This document shows positions 26,319 to 35,549 of a DNA stretch of 64,000 nucleotides, in pieces. The stretch covers positions 1 through 64,000 of the forward strand of contig JAGCUO010000021.1 in NCBI GenBank assembly GCA_017962825.1. Reading direction: 5' to 3'. The stretch comes from Lachnospiraceae bacterium (GTDB lineage: Bacteria; Bacillota; Clostridia; Lachnospirales; Lachnospiraceae). The first letter of the stretch is position 1; each line of letters opens with the position of its first letter. The notes below the pieces were generated by a model. The model did not search any database. It was not told the DNA's origin and saw nothing but the letters and a program-made list of their open reading frames with translations. Both the position numbers and the translations under genes were made by a program.

Positions 26319-27701
26319 ATGGTTCATCAGTACAAACTTAACGGATATAACATAGTTTTGGATTCGTGCTCGGGTTCGGTTCACGATGTGGATGAAGTTG
26401 CTTACGACATGATCGAAATGTTCCCGGATACTTCCAAGGACGAGATCATAGAAAAGCTGTCAGCTAAATATTCCGACCGTGAGGATGTCACAAAAGAAGA
26501 CCTTTTGGAGTGCTACGAGGATATTGTTTCACTCAAAGAGGCCGGAAAACTTTTTACCGAAGATACATTTGAGGATATGGCGGGAACTTTTAAGGAGCGC
26601 AGCGGAAATGTTGTCAAAGCTCTTTGCCTCCATGTTGCTCATACGTGTAATCTTAACTGCTCGTATTGTTTTGCAAGCCAGGGTAAATACCATGGTGACA
26701 GAGCGCTTATGAGCTTTGAAGTCGGTAAGAGAGCTCTTGATTTTCTCGTAGAGAATTCCGGTAGCCGTACCAATCTCGAAGTTGACTTTTTCGGCGGTGA
26801 GCCGCTTATGAATTTCGATGTGGTTAAGGAACTGGTTGCATATGCAAGGAGCATCGAAAAAGAAAAGAATAAGAATTTCCGTTTTACGCTCACCACAAAC
26901 GGAGTTTTGATAGACGACGATGTGATCGAATTTGCCAATAAGGAAATGAGCAATGTTGTCCTGTCACTTGACGGACGCAAAGAGGTTCACGACCGTTTCA
27001 GAGTAGACTTCTCCGGAAACGGAAGCTATGAAACTATCATTCCCAAATTCAAAAAACTCGTGGATGCGAGAGGCGGCAAGGGATATTACATCCGCGGAAC
27101 GTTTACCCATTTCAATCCTGATTTTACCGAGGATGTATTCCATATGGCGGACCTTGGATTTACCGAGCTCAGCATGGAACCTGTTGTCGGAAAGCCTGAG
27201 GATGAGACCACTCTTACTCCCGAAGATATCGAGATCGTTAAAGAGCAGTATGAGATCCTTGCTAAGGATATGCTGAGACGTGAAAAGGAAGGAAAGCCCA
27301 TTACCTTCTATCATTATATGCTGGATCTTAACGAAGGTCCCTGCATCTATAAGAGAATTTCGGGTTGCGGATCGGGCACGGAATATATGGCAGTTACTCC
27401 CTGGGGAGATCTGTATCCCTGCCATCAGTTCGTTGGAGAGGAATCCTACAAGCTGGGAGATGTTTTTAACGGCGTAACCAACGATGCTCTTCGCGAGGAC
27501 TTCAGAAGCTGCAACGCGTATGCGAGAAAAGAATGCAAGGACTGCTGGGCTAAGCTTTATTGTTCGGGAGGATGCGCCGCAAATGCATTCCATGCTTCCG
27601 GATCAATAAGAGGCATTTACGAACCCGGATGCGAACTGTTTAAAAAGAGGATCGAATGTGCGCTTATGATGCGCGTAAGCGAGAACGCAGAAGAAGAGTG
27701 A
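26319..27701 (+). CDS. scfB: radical SAM SCIFF maturase (thioether-forming)
   Basis: 460-residue radical SAM/SPASM enzyme that installs thioether crosslinks in the SCIFF peptide. Residues 1-95 form a precursor-recognition (RRE-like) region. The radical SAM cluster motif is C110-x3-C114-x2-C117 in CNLNCSYC, followed by DFFGGEPLM (about 153). The SPASM region near the C-terminus has many cysteines: ISGCGSGTEYMAV, LYPCHQF, CKDCWAKLYCSGGC and PGCELF, enough for two auxiliary 4Fe-4S clusters. GGAG precedes the ATG. It follows its substrate gene after a terminator and ends one base before the decarboxylase-like gene. Confidence 0.97.
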   Translation: MVHQYKLNGYNIVLDSCSGSVHDVDEVAYDMIEMFPDTSKDEIIEKLSAKYSDREDVTKEDLLECYEDIVSLKEAGKLFTEDTFEDMAGTFKERSGNVVKALCLHVAHTCNLNCSYCFASQGKYHGDRALMSFEVGKRALDFLVENSGSRTNLEVDFFGGEPLMNFDVVKELVAYARSIEKEKNKNFRFTLTTNGVLIDDDVIEFANKEMSNVVLSLDGRKEVHDRFRVDFSGNGSYETIIPKFKKLVDARGGKGYYIRGTFTHFNPDFTEDVFHMADLGFTELSMEPVVGKPEDETTLTPEDIEIVKEQYEILAKDMLRREKEGKPITFYHYMLDLNEGPCIYKRISGCGSGTEYMAVTPWGDLYPCHQFVGEESYKLGDVFNGVTNDALREDFRSCNAYARKECKDCWAKLYCSGGCAANAFHASGSIRGIYEPGCELFKKRIECALMMRVSENAEEE

Positions 27702-27702
27702 T

Positions 27703-28908
27703 ATGAAAACTCCCATAGTAGATTTTCTCGAACAATATAAGAATTCCGGCACAGGCAGATTGCATATGCCGGGACATAAAGGAAATCCATCCGGATTTAA
27801 AAATATCCCCGGATGGCTGAGTGATATCTATGCTTATGATATCACCGAGATAAAGGGTGCGGACGATCTGTATGATCCGAAGGGCATCATAAAAGAGAGC
27901 GAAGCCATCGCTTCGGGAATCTACGGAACGGATACATTTTACGTAACAGAGGGCTCCACCCAGGCGATCAAAGCCATGATATGGCTGGCAAAAAAGCATT
28001 GGGAAAATACTCTGGTGCCCGTATCCGATGGTGAACTGAGTGCGGAGCCTCAGCCTTACATGTTTGTGATAGGAAAATTTCACAAAGCATTGTTGTATGC
28101 CGCCACTCTTCTTAATGTGTCTTTGGTGAAAATAGAAGAAGAGAATTTATGTGCGGATGAAGTTTTAAATTGGATCTATGATAATACCGTTGAAGAGATA
28201 AATCCCATAGGAGTATATGTGACTTATCCGGATTATTTTGGAAATGTCACGGACCTTGCCGCACTAAAACGGGAACTGTGGACGGTAAATATTCCCATTT
28301 TGGTAGACGGTGCACATTCTGCATATTTCAAATTTCTGAATGGGGATAAATATCCTGAATACCTCCACCCTGCGGATTGTTTGGCGGACATGTCATGTGC
28401 ATCCGCTCATAAAACACTTCCGGCCCTTACAGGTGCGGCCTATCTTCACATAAACGAATCTTTTTCCGATGTGATACCCTATGCAAAATATGCGCTTGAT
28501 ATGTTCGGTTCATCCAGTCCCTCTTATTTGATAATGGCAAGCCTGGATGCGTTCAACGCGGAGGCGGAAGCATTTAAAGAGGTGCTGGGTCATTTTTGCG
28601 AAAAAGTAGATCACCTCAAAAAAGAAATTTCAGATCTTGGATTTAATGTATCCGGATCGGATCCTCTCAGGATAGTGGTAAAGAGTGATGCTAAGTACAA
28701 CGGAAATGATATTGCGTCATCTCTTCGCGCATGTAAATGTGAACCCGAGTGTTGCGATGAAGGTTATGTTGTAATGATGCTCACTCCTTATAATACCGAT
28801 GAGGAGCTTGCACGTATCAAAGAGGCATTTGTGAATTTGAAGAATTCATCAGTAGTAAAAAGTGATTCATCGGAAAGCGCTTATAACTGTTTGAGGAATT
28901 TCTTTTGA
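27703..28908 (+). CDS. short Orn/Lys/Arg decarboxylase-like PLP enzyme
   Basis: 401 residues of the fold-type I family that holds Bacillus SpeA and YaaO. Motifs: RLHMPGHKG (about residues 19-27), the VTEGSTQAI loop (about 85), VDGAHSAYF (about 203) and the PLP lysine K237 in ASAHKT. Family members usually have 460-490 residues with a separate C-terminal domain; here that domain is reduced. Arginine, lysine or ornithine decarboxylation is possible, but the substrate cannot be fixed. It starts one base after the maturase stop and ends overlapping the MBL-fold gene, so it shares a transcript with scfB. That link may be simple adjacency. Confidence 0.8.
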   Translation: MKTPIVDFLEQYKNSGTGRLHMPGHKGNPSGFKNIPGWLSDIYAYDITEIKGADDLYDPKGIIKESEAIASGIYGTDTFYVTEGSTQAIKAMIWLAKKHWENTLVPVSDGELSAEPQPYMFVIGKFHKALLYAATLLNVSLVKIEEENLCADEVLNWIYDNTVEEINPIGVYVTYPDYFGNVTDLAALKRELWTVNIPILVDGAHSAYFKFLNGDKYPEYLHPADCLADMSCASAHKTLPALTGAAYLHINESFSDVIPYAKYALDMFGSSSPSYLIMASLDAFNAEAEAFKEVLGHFCEKVDHLKKEISDLGFNVSGSDPLRIVVKSDAKYNGNDIASSLRACKCEPECCDEGYVVMMLTPYNTDEELARIKEAFVNLKNSSVVKSDSSESAYNCLRNFF

Positions 28909-29702
28909 AGATATACGAACTTCATTATTCCAAGACAAATACATATCTGATCAAAGGCGATTCGGGAGTTCTGCTCTTCGATACAGGCTGGGCGGGGACT
29001 TTTTCAGATTTTTGCAAAGCCATGGGTGAAAACGGCATTGCAGTGCAGGATATAAATTATATCCTGATCTCTCATTTCCATCCCGACCATATGGGCATTG
29101 CGCAGAACATAGCAAATGAAGGCGCGGTGATACTTGTCGCAGATCCTCAAAAAGAATACATTCATTCTTCCGACGCAATATTTGCCAAAGAAAAATACTG
29201 TAACTTTATCCCGATAGATGATGTGAAAATAAAAGCATTCGATGTGGATAAAGGCAGTGAAATTTTAAAGAGCTTGGGGATAAACGGCAAAGTGATCTGC
29301 ACTCCCGGTCACAGCAGCGACAGCGTATCACTTGTGCTGGATGAGGGATATGCATTTGTGGGAGATCTGAATCCTTTATACGAACTGGAGCTTCATAAGG
29401 GCACGCAGATAGAAGACAGCTGGAATAAACTTTTATCACATGATTTGAAAAGGATTTATTACGGACATGCAAAAACTGCAGAGTTAAGTGCCTCGAAGAA
29501 GGAAGAAACCGGCAACAAAGATCTTTACGATCTTGTATCAAAGATCATGAAGATGACCGATAAAGGAATAGATGTTTCAAGAATCGCCAAAAAGACCGGT
29601 GCGGATAAGGACTTTATCGCAGACGTTCTGCGTATGTATCTTACACATCAAAATGTGGGAGTACAGGGAATCCTCGACAGGATCGAAATAAAGAATAAAT
29701 AA
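28905..29702 (+). CDS. MBL-fold metallohydrolase
   Basis: 265-residue metallo-beta-lactamase-fold protein. The metal motif is H57-x-H59-x-D61-H62 in SHFHPDHMG, followed by GHSSDSVSL (about 145) and VGDLNPLY (about 160), and a later YYGHAKT His. The last 65 residues look like a small helical add-on. The start is a TTG that overlaps the upstream stop (TTGA); GAGGA lies 8 bases before it and no ATG fits better. Substrate unknown: thioesterase, glyoxalase II or lactonase activities all occur in this group. A terminator follows. Confidence 0.85.
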   Translation: MKIYELHYSKTNTYLIKGDSGVLLFDTGWAGTFSDFCKAMGENGIAVQDINYILISHFHPDHMGIAQNIANEGAVILVADPQKEYIHSSDAIFAKEKYCNFIPIDDVKIKAFDVDKGSEILKSLGINGKVICTPGHSSDSVSLVLDEGYAFVGDLNPLYELELHKGTQIEDSWNKLLSHDLKRIYYGHAKTAELSASKKEETGNKDLYDLVSKIMKMTDKGIDVSRIAKKTGADKDFIADVLRMYLTHQNVGVQGILDRIEIKNK

Positions 29703-29722
29703 AGCAATATAGCCTTTTTTAT

Positions 29723-29747
29723 AACGTCTCTTATGAGACGTTTTTTT
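29723..29747 (+). terminator. intrinsic terminator
   Basis: 8-bp stem AACGTCTC / GAGACGTT with a TTAT loop and seven T in total. Ends the scfB / decarboxylase-like / MBL unit. Confidence 0.92.
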
Positions 29748-29794
29748 ATTTTCAGTGATAAGTTTTTTTTATGTCAGATGATAACTAAAAGCAA

Positions 29795-29824
29795 ATTCTA
29801 AATCAGAATCAGACATGTTAAGAT
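29795..29824 (+). promoter_or_regulatory. candidate promoter with dyad for the sulfate operon
   Basis: TAAGAT (29819-29824) preceded by TGT gives an extended -10; TTCTAA (29796-29801) 17 bases upstream is a poor -35. That -35 lies inside an imperfect palindrome, ATTCT-AAATC-AGAAT (29795-29809), which could be a regulator site. No S-box riboswitch can fit in the leader. Support is from pattern only. Confidence 0.4.
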
Positions 29825-29867
29825 TTTACAAAGTTTGAAGGGGATAACCCGATGGAGGAATGAAAAA

Positions 29868-30971
29868 ATGAAAAAAAGATTATTAAGCGTATTACTAACA
29901 GGAGCTTTGGCAGTGTCTTCACTTACAGCGTGCGGAACAGCTGCCGTCTCAGCATCAGGTGCATCAGGAACATCAAATGCAGAAGGTACTGAAGAAAAGC
30001 CGGTAATTGAACTGACTAACGTATCTTATGATCCCACCAGAGAGCTGTATGCAGCATATAACGAGGTGTTTGAGGCATATTATGAGGAGAACTTCGGTCA
30101 GAGAGTAGAAGTTACTCAGTCCCATGGCGGATCGGGAAAGCAGGCACTTGAGGTTGCAAACGGACTCGAAGCGGATGTTGTAACCCTGGCACTTGAAGGA
30201 GATGTTCAGGTTGTGTCTGATGCAGGCCTTATTGATGCCGGATTTACCTCTGAATTCGATCTGGACAGTTCACCTTATACTTCAACGATCGTTTTTCTGG
30301 TACGTTCCGGAAATCCCAAGGGGATTTACGACTGGAGCGATCTTATCAGGGAGGATGTAGGAGTAATAACCCCCAACCCCAAGACCTCCGGTGGTGCAAT
30401 GTGGAACTATCTTGCTGCCTGGTACTTTTTTGAGCAGCAGGGTCAGAGTGAAGAGGAGATACTTGATTCCATCCGCAAGCTTTACGGAAATGTAGTTGTT
30501 CTTGATTCCGGTGCAAGAGGTGCGACAACTTCATTTGTTGAGAATAAGCAGGGGGATGTGCTTCTTGCTTGGGAGAATGAAGCATTTCTGTCATTAAAGG
30601 AATACCCCGGTGAATATGAAATAGTTGTTCCTTCTGTTTCCATTCTTTGCCAGCCTACCGTAGCTGTTGTTGACGAAGTTGCTGAGAAGCACGGAACAAC
30701 TGATGTGGCAACAGAGTATCTCAGATATCTCTATTCCAACGAAGCTCAGGATATAGAGGCTCAGAACTTCTATCGTCCCAGCAATACCGAGATTTATAAC
30801 AATTACGTATTTACCGCAGACTCAAATACCATTACTGAGATTCCCGAAGACGGAAGATGGATCAACGATAACATTACCCTTACAGATATCAATCACTTCG
30901 GAGGATGGCAGGAAGCAAGAGCAAAGCATTTTGCGGATGGTGCATACTTCGATCAGATCTACGAGCAGTAA
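29868..30971 (+). CDS. sulfate ABC transporter substrate-binding lipoprotein
   Basis: 367-residue lipoprotein of the Sbp/CysP family. Signal peptide with lipobox LTAC (Cys at about residue 22). Family motifs include NVSYDPTRELYAAYN, QSHGGSGKQA (the sulfate-binding loop, about 84-93) and PKTSGGAMWNYLA (about 168-180). It captures sulfate, and probably thiosulfate, for the permease encoded downstream. GGAGG at 29854-29858 supports this ATG; an open extension to a TTG at 29835 would spoil the signal peptide. First gene of the operon, after the terminator of the previous unit. Confidence 0.95.
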   Translation: MKKRLLSVLLTGALAVSSLTACGTAAVSASGASGTSNAEGTEEKPVIELTNVSYDPTRELYAAYNEVFEAYYEENFGQRVEVTQSHGGSGKQALEVANGLEADVVTLALEGDVQVVSDAGLIDAGFTSEFDLDSSPYTSTIVFLVRSGNPKGIYDWSDLIREDVGVITPNPKTSGGAMWNYLAAWYFFEQQGQSEEEILDSIRKLYGNVVVLDSGARGATTSFVENKQGDVLLAWENEAFLSLKEYPGEYEIVVPSVSILCQPTVAVVDEVAEKHGTTDVATEYLRYLYSNEAQDIEAQNFYRPSNTEIYNNYVFTADSNTITEIPEDGRWINDNITLTDINHFGGWQEARAKHFADGAYFDQIYEQ

Positions 30972-31003
30972 ATAAACGAGAAAAGATCGGATCATAGCCA
31001 GGT

Positions 31004-31044
31004 ATACAGTGCGTTTGGGTCACTCTGACTCAAATGCACTGTGT
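31004..31044 (+). promoter_or_regulatory. 19-bp hairpin between sbp and cysT
   Basis: Arms 31004-31022 and 31026-31044 pair along 19 bases with three G-U pairs and a CTC triloop. No U-run follows, so it is unlikely to terminate transcription. Its place after the binding-protein gene and before the permease genes fits a 3'-end stabiliser that keeps more binding-protein mRNA. Confidence 0.75.
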
Positions 31045-31066
31045 TGTTCAAGAAAGGGAAAACAGG

Positions 31067-31897
31067 ATGAAAAGAAAAAGTATCATACCGGGATTCGGGA
31101 TCTCATTCGGAATAACAATTTCAATATTGTCGATCGTGGTATTGATACCCCTGTGTTCTCTGGTGGTGTTTACATCAAAACTGTCGTTTTCGGAATTCTT
31201 GTACACCGTAACACGTCCGCGAGTGATGTCCGGATATTATGTAAGCATATCGACTGCACTGGTAGCCTCACTTATAAATGCAGTAATGGGAATGATACTT
31301 GCATGGATACTTGTCAGATATGATTTTCCCGGCAAACGATTTATAGATGGTATCATAGAGCTTCCTTTCGCTCTTCCTACCGCAGTAGCCGGAATATCCC
31401 TTACTCATATGACCACAACAAACGGATGGGTGGGAAAGTTTTTCTACGATCTTTTTGGTATACGTATAGCCTATACAAGGCTTGGTATAACCGTTGCTCT
31501 GATCTTTATAGGAATTCCGTTTGTTGTTCGATCCGTTCAGCCTGTGCTGGAAAAGATAGATATTCAGTATGAAGAGGCTGCTTATATCATGGGTGCGGAC
31601 AGTGGCACAACCTTTAGAAAAGTTATATTTCCGGAATTGCTTCCCGCTTTGATATCGGGCTTTACTCTGGCTTTTGCAAGATGTATCGGAGAATACGGGA
31701 GTGTAGTTTTCATAGCTGGAAATACACCCTATGAAACAGAGATCGCACCACTGCTTATAATGTCGGAATTGCAGGAGTTTGATTATTCTGCCGCAACATC
31801 TATAGCGCTTGTAATGCTTGCAATCGCATTTGTGATCTTGTCGGTAAATGCACTTTTACAGGCGAGTGTATCACGCAGAGTAAACGGACTTGCGTGA
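31067..31897 (+). CDS. cysT: sulfate ABC transporter permease CysT
   Basis: 276-residue inner-membrane permease with six spans. The ABC-coupling EAA-type loop is EEAAYIMGADSGTTFRKVIFPE, near residue 175 (first part EEAAYIMGADSG). It follows the sulfate-binding protein and pairs with CysW. AAAGGG precedes the ATG at 31067; an in-frame ATG at 31034 lies within the intergenic hairpin and is rejected. The TGA stop is 23 bases before the ATG chosen for cysW. Confidence 0.93.
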   Translation: MKRKSIIPGFGISFGITISILSIVVLIPLCSLVVFTSKLSFSEFLYTVTRPRVMSGYYVSISTALVASLINAVMGMILAWILVRYDFPGKRFIDGIIELPFALPTAVAGISLTHMTTTNGWVGKFFYDLFGIRIAYTRLGITVALIFIGIPFVVRSVQPVLEKIDIQYEEAAYIMGADSGTTFRKVIFPELLPALISGFTLAFARCIGEYGSVVFIAGNTPYETEIAPLLIMSELQEFDYSAATSIALVMLAIAFVILSVNALLQASVSRRVNGLA

Positions 31898-31920
31898 AAT
31901 TCGCATTGGGGAGAAGCGTC

Positions 31921-32754
31921 ATGGATATAAGAAAAGAAAACCGGATTTTAAAATGGGTCTTAATAATAATTTCTTTTGTATTTCTGGCAGTGTTTCTGAT
32001 ACTTCCGCTGATATACATTATCGTAACGGCTTTTCGTGACGGGCTTAGCGGATATATCAAGGGAATAACCGATGAATATGCGCTTAAGGCTACGGGTCTT
32101 ACGATAAAAGCCACGATCATAGCAGTGTTGGTAAATACGATTTTTGGTCTGGCAGCTGCCTGGTGTATCACCAAGTATTCTTTTAAGGGAAAGAAGATAC
32201 TCTCAACCTTTATCGATCTTCCCGTAACCGTATCACCGATAATCGCAGGTCTTATATATGTACTGACCTTTGGCCGCCAGGGGGCTTTATATAAATATCT
32301 TGATCCTCTTGGCATAAAGATAATATTTGCCGTTCCCGGTATTGTTCTTGCTACCGTATTTGTAACTTTTCCTTTTATCTCAAGAGAGCTGATACCAATA
32401 CTTACGGCTCAGGGCACGGATGAGGAAGAGGCAGCGGCATTAATGGGTGCGGGAACGTTCACCATATTCAGGAAGGTAACCCTTCCTCATGTTAAATGGG
32501 CACTTTTGTACGGAGTTGTTCTGTGTACCGCAAGGGCGATGGGAGAATTCGGGGCTGTATCCGTTTTGTCCGGACATCTGAGAGGAAAAACAAACACATT
32601 GCCTTTATATATAGAACTTCTTTATCAGGGCTATGATTTTACGGGTGCTTTTGCAGCGTCATCCATATTGGTGATCATGGCGATCATTGTTCTGGTTCTC
32701 AGGCTGATACTTGAGCATAAAGGTAAAAAAGAACTGGATGTAAGCAGGCGTTGA
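31921..32754 (+). CDS. cysW: sulfate ABC transporter permease CysW
   Basis: 277-residue second permease subunit with six spans and the coupling loop EEEAAALMGAGTFTIFRKV (about residues 168-186). The motif DLPVTVSPIIAGLIYVL (about 99-115) is characteristic of CysW. A GTG at 31894 overlapping the cysT stop is in the same frame, but GGGGAG at 31908-31913 points to the ATG at 31921. The C-terminus is basic and lies 14 bases before the cysA start. Confidence 0.93.
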   Translation: MDIRKENRILKWVLIIISFVFLAVFLILPLIYIIVTAFRDGLSGYIKGITDEYALKATGLTIKATIIAVLVNTIFGLAAAWCITKYSFKGKKILSTFIDLPVTVSPIIAGLIYVLTFGRQGALYKYLDPLGIKIIFAVPGIVLATVFVTFPFISRELIPILTAQGTDEEEAAALMGAGTFTIFRKVTLPHVKWALLYGVVLCTARAMGEFGAVSVLSGHLRGKTNTLPLYIELLYQGYDFTGAFAASSILVIMAIIVLVLRLILEHKGKKELDVSRR

Positions 32755-32768
32755 TAAGGGGAAATAAT

Positions 32769-33854
32769 ATGAGCGAAAACAGTACGGTAAAAGAAGCCTA
32801 CGTAGAATTAAAAAAAGTAAATAAACACTTTAAGGATTTTCATGCCACGGATAATGTGGATATATCAATCCCTAAAGGCAGACTGGTAGCGTTGCTCGGT
32901 CCTTCCGGGAGCGGAAAAACAACGATCCTCAGAATGATCGCAGGCCTTGAACATCCTGATTCCGGAGAGATATGGATAGACGGGAAAAAGGTAAATGATA
33001 TACCGGGAAGCGAAAGAGGCATAGGCTTTGTTTTCCAGAGTTATGCCCTGTTCAGATATATGACTGTATATGACAATATCGCTTTCGGTTTAAGGATAAA
33101 AAAGGTTCCTGAAAAAGAGATCAAAGAAAAGGTAACCGAACTTCTTAAGCTTATAAGCTGTGAAGGCCTTGAAAAGCGCTATCCGAGCCAGCTTTCCGGC
33201 GGACAGAGACAGAGGGTTGCATTCGCAAGGGCTTTGGCACCTAACCCCAATATACTTCTTCTGGATGAGCCCTTTGCCGCCATCGACGCGAAGGTTCGAC
33301 TGGAACTCAGAACCTGGCTCAGAGAAATGATAACAAAGCTCAAGATTACCAGTATTTTTGTTACTCATGATCAGGATGAAGCGATTGAAGTTGCGGATGA
33401 AATAATCGTAACGAATCAGGGACGTGTGGAACAGGCAGGTACTCCACGTGAGCTATACTCTCATCCTAAAACCCCATTTGTTGCGCAGTTTATCGGAAAT
33501 TCCCTTCCGGTAAAAAATTATGATGATTTCAGATTCTTTGAAAAATACGAAGATGAAGTCACTGCAATAATCAGACCGGAATTTGTAAACGTATATAAAA
33601 AGGGTGAGAAAGTACAATTCTTAAGTTCGGCAGAAGAAGCGACGGTAGAGGATATCATCTTCAGAGGAAGCAGTTTTGAAATAAAGGTACGCCTCCACGG
33701 TAATCTGATATCGGCATACAGGAGTATAATCGAACCTGCCGTAGAGGTAGGCGAAAAGGTTGATGTGTTTATATACAGAATGTTTCTTATCAAAAATGAA
33801 GAGATATCGATCATCAGCAATCAGTCGCTTAAGCAGGAATCGGTTGTAATCTGA
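32769..33854 (+). CDS. cysA: sulfate ABC transporter ATP-binding protein
   Basis: 361 residues. Walker A GPSGSGKT begins at residue 44, the Q-loop is VFQSYALF, the signature is LSGGQRQR (about 145), Walker B is ILLLDEPFAAID (about 163) and the switch His is in VTHDQDEA. The last 120 residues form the regulatory OB-like domain found in CysA and similar importers. AAGGGG precedes the ATG at 32769; six further codons are open upstream to 32751. Energises sulfate uptake with CysT and CysW. Confidence 0.95.
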   Translation: MSENSTVKEAYVELKKVNKHFKDFHATDNVDISIPKGRLVALLGPSGSGKTTILRMIAGLEHPDSGEIWIDGKKVNDIPGSERGIGFVFQSYALFRYMTVYDNIAFGLRIKKVPEKEIKEKVTELLKLISCEGLEKRYPSQLSGGQRQRVAFARALAPNPNILLLDEPFAAIDAKVRLELRTWLREMITKLKITSIFVTHDQDEAIEVADEIIVTNQGRVEQAGTPRELYSHPKTPFVAQFIGNSLPVKNYDDFRFFEKYEDEVTAIIRPEFVNVYKKGEKVQFLSSAEEATVEDIIFRGSSFEIKVRLHGNLISAYRSIIEPAVEVGEKVDVFIYRMFLIKNEEISIISNQSLKQESVVI

Positions 33855-33867
33855 TAGGGATAAGATA

Positions 33868-35541
33868 TTGGAAAAGAAAATCATTAAAACGGACATATTG
33901 ATAATCGGAGGCGGTACAGCAGGATGCTATGCCGCTATCTACCTTGGTGAAAACTGTAACTACAGTGTGGCTGTAGTTGATAAAGCCGCCATCAAGAGAA
34001 GTGGATGTCTTTCCGCGGGTGTTAATGCTTTGAATGCGTATATAACCGAAGGCCATCAGCCTATTGATTATGTTGAGTATGCTTCAAAGGATGCGGAAGG
34101 AATTGTAAGAGAGGATCTTCTTCTGGATATATCGGAGAGGCTTAATAAAGTTACTCACGATATGGAAAACAGAGGCTTGACCATCCTGAAAGATGAAAAA
34201 GGAAATTATGTGTCCCGCGGATGGAGAAACCTTAAGATCAACGGAGAAAATATAAAACCTCTTTTGGCAAAAGAAGTTTTAAAGCAGAAGAACGTTAAAG
34301 TATATGAGCATATCAATATAACGGATCTCAGATCTGACGGCAGCGTACGCGGTGCATACGGATTCGGGATAAACGATGGTGTCTTTTATGAATTCAAGTC
34401 AAAGGCCGTATTGATAGCTACCGGAGGAGCATCCGGTCTTTATCGTCCGAATAATCCGGAGGGTCAGGCACATCAGATGTGGTACAGCCCTTTTAATACC
34501 GGAGCAGGGTATTGTATGGGAATCATTTCAGGTGCCGAAATGACGACATTTGAAATGAGATTTATTGCGTTAAGATGCAAGGATACCATCGCACCCACCG
34601 GAACAATCGCACAGGGTGCAGGCGCCAAACAGGTTAATTCCTTTGGCGAGATATATGAGGATAAATACGGACTCACCACATCTCAGAGACTGTGGGGAAC
34701 GGTAACCGAGAACAGTGAAGGAAGAGGCCCGTGTTATTTAAAAACAACGGGTATAGATAAAGAAAAAGAAAACGAGCTTTTAAAAGCGTATTTAAATATG
34801 GCTCCTATGCAGACTCTTAAGTGGGCTGCAACCAAAGGGCCTTCCGAAAAAGATGTAGAGATAGAGGGAACGGAACCTTATGTTGTCGGAGGCCATACCG
34901 CCAGCGGATTCTGGGTGGACAATAAACGAATGACCACATTGAAGGGATTGTTTGCCGCAGGTGATGTTGCAGGCGGAGCTCCGCAGAAATATGTTACTGG
35001 CGCTCTTGCTGAGGGAGAGATAGCTGCTGAAGGAATAATTGAATATATAGAAAAAGAGTACGACGACAAAGAGAATGAAGGATTATTGTCAGGCCTGAGT
35101 AATACATGCAAAGAAGGTTATGAAAAAGGCCTTAAGAGAAAAAGCGTTCTTGAAGGAACTCGGAGATACCGTGTCAGAGATCTTGAAAGAGCGATGCAGA
35201 AGATAATGGATGAATATGCCGGCGGAATAAAGACGGATTATAAATATACCGTGCATGGTCTTGATATAGCGGATGAAAGGATCGGCGAGCTTTCAAAAAT
35301 GCTTGACTACACGGATATAAATGATACGCATGATCTTCTTGAGTTATATGAATTAAGGGAAAGGCTTGTTGTTGCACGTGTATTGATAGCGCATCTGAAG
35401 GTAAGAGAAGAAACAAGATGGCACTCTTTTCAGGAAAATGCCGATCATCCCGAAAAAAGCCCGGAATTTGACTGCTATATCAATTCTTATATGAAAGATG
35501 GAAGGATAACAGTTATTAAAAGAAAACTTGTAAAGGTATAG
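33868..35541 (+). CDS. aprA: AprA-like flavoprotein, assimilatory APS reductase alpha subunit
   Basis: 557-residue FAD protein of the fumarate reductase / adenylylsulfate reductase group. The FAD dinucleotide motif is DILIIGGGTAGCYAAIYLGE (residues 9-28), and a second FAD segment is TLKGLFAAGDVAGGAP (about 353-368). The context gives the function: it lies between sulfate uptake genes and cysDN and directly before a two-cluster ferredoxin, the arrangement of the AprBA-like APS reductases used for assimilation in some Clostridia. It would reduce APS to sulfite and AMP. It is about 100 residues shorter than dissimilatory AprA. The start is TTG with AGGGA upstream; no ATG fits. Confidence 0.85.
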   Translation: MEKKIIKTDILIIGGGTAGCYAAIYLGENCNYSVAVVDKAAIKRSGCLSAGVNALNAYITEGHQPIDYVEYASKDAEGIVREDLLLDISERLNKVTHDMENRGLTILKDEKGNYVSRGWRNLKINGENIKPLLAKEVLKQKNVKVYEHINITDLRSDGSVRGAYGFGINDGVFYEFKSKAVLIATGGASGLYRPNNPEGQAHQMWYSPFNTGAGYCMGIISGAEMTTFEMRFIALRCKDTIAPTGTIAQGAGAKQVNSFGEIYEDKYGLTTSQRLWGTVTENSEGRGPCYLKTTGIDKEKENELLKAYLNMAPMQTLKWAATKGPSEKDVEIEGTEPYVVGGHTASGFWVDNKRMTTLKGLFAAGDVAGGAPQKYVTGALAEGEIAAEGIIEYIEKEYDDKENEGLLSGLSNTCKEGYEKGLKRKSVLEGTRRYRVRDLERAMQKIMDEYAGGIKTDYKYTVHGLDIADERIGELSKMLDYTDINDTHDLLELYELRERLVVARVLIAHLKVREETRWHSFQENADHPEKSPEFDCYINSYMKDGRITVIKRKLVKV

Positions 35542-35549
35542 GTAAAGAT

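Noticed and set aside
29748..29867. S-box or T-box riboswitch for the sulfate operon
   Set aside because: The leader is too short and shows neither SAM-box motifs nor a T-box sequence.
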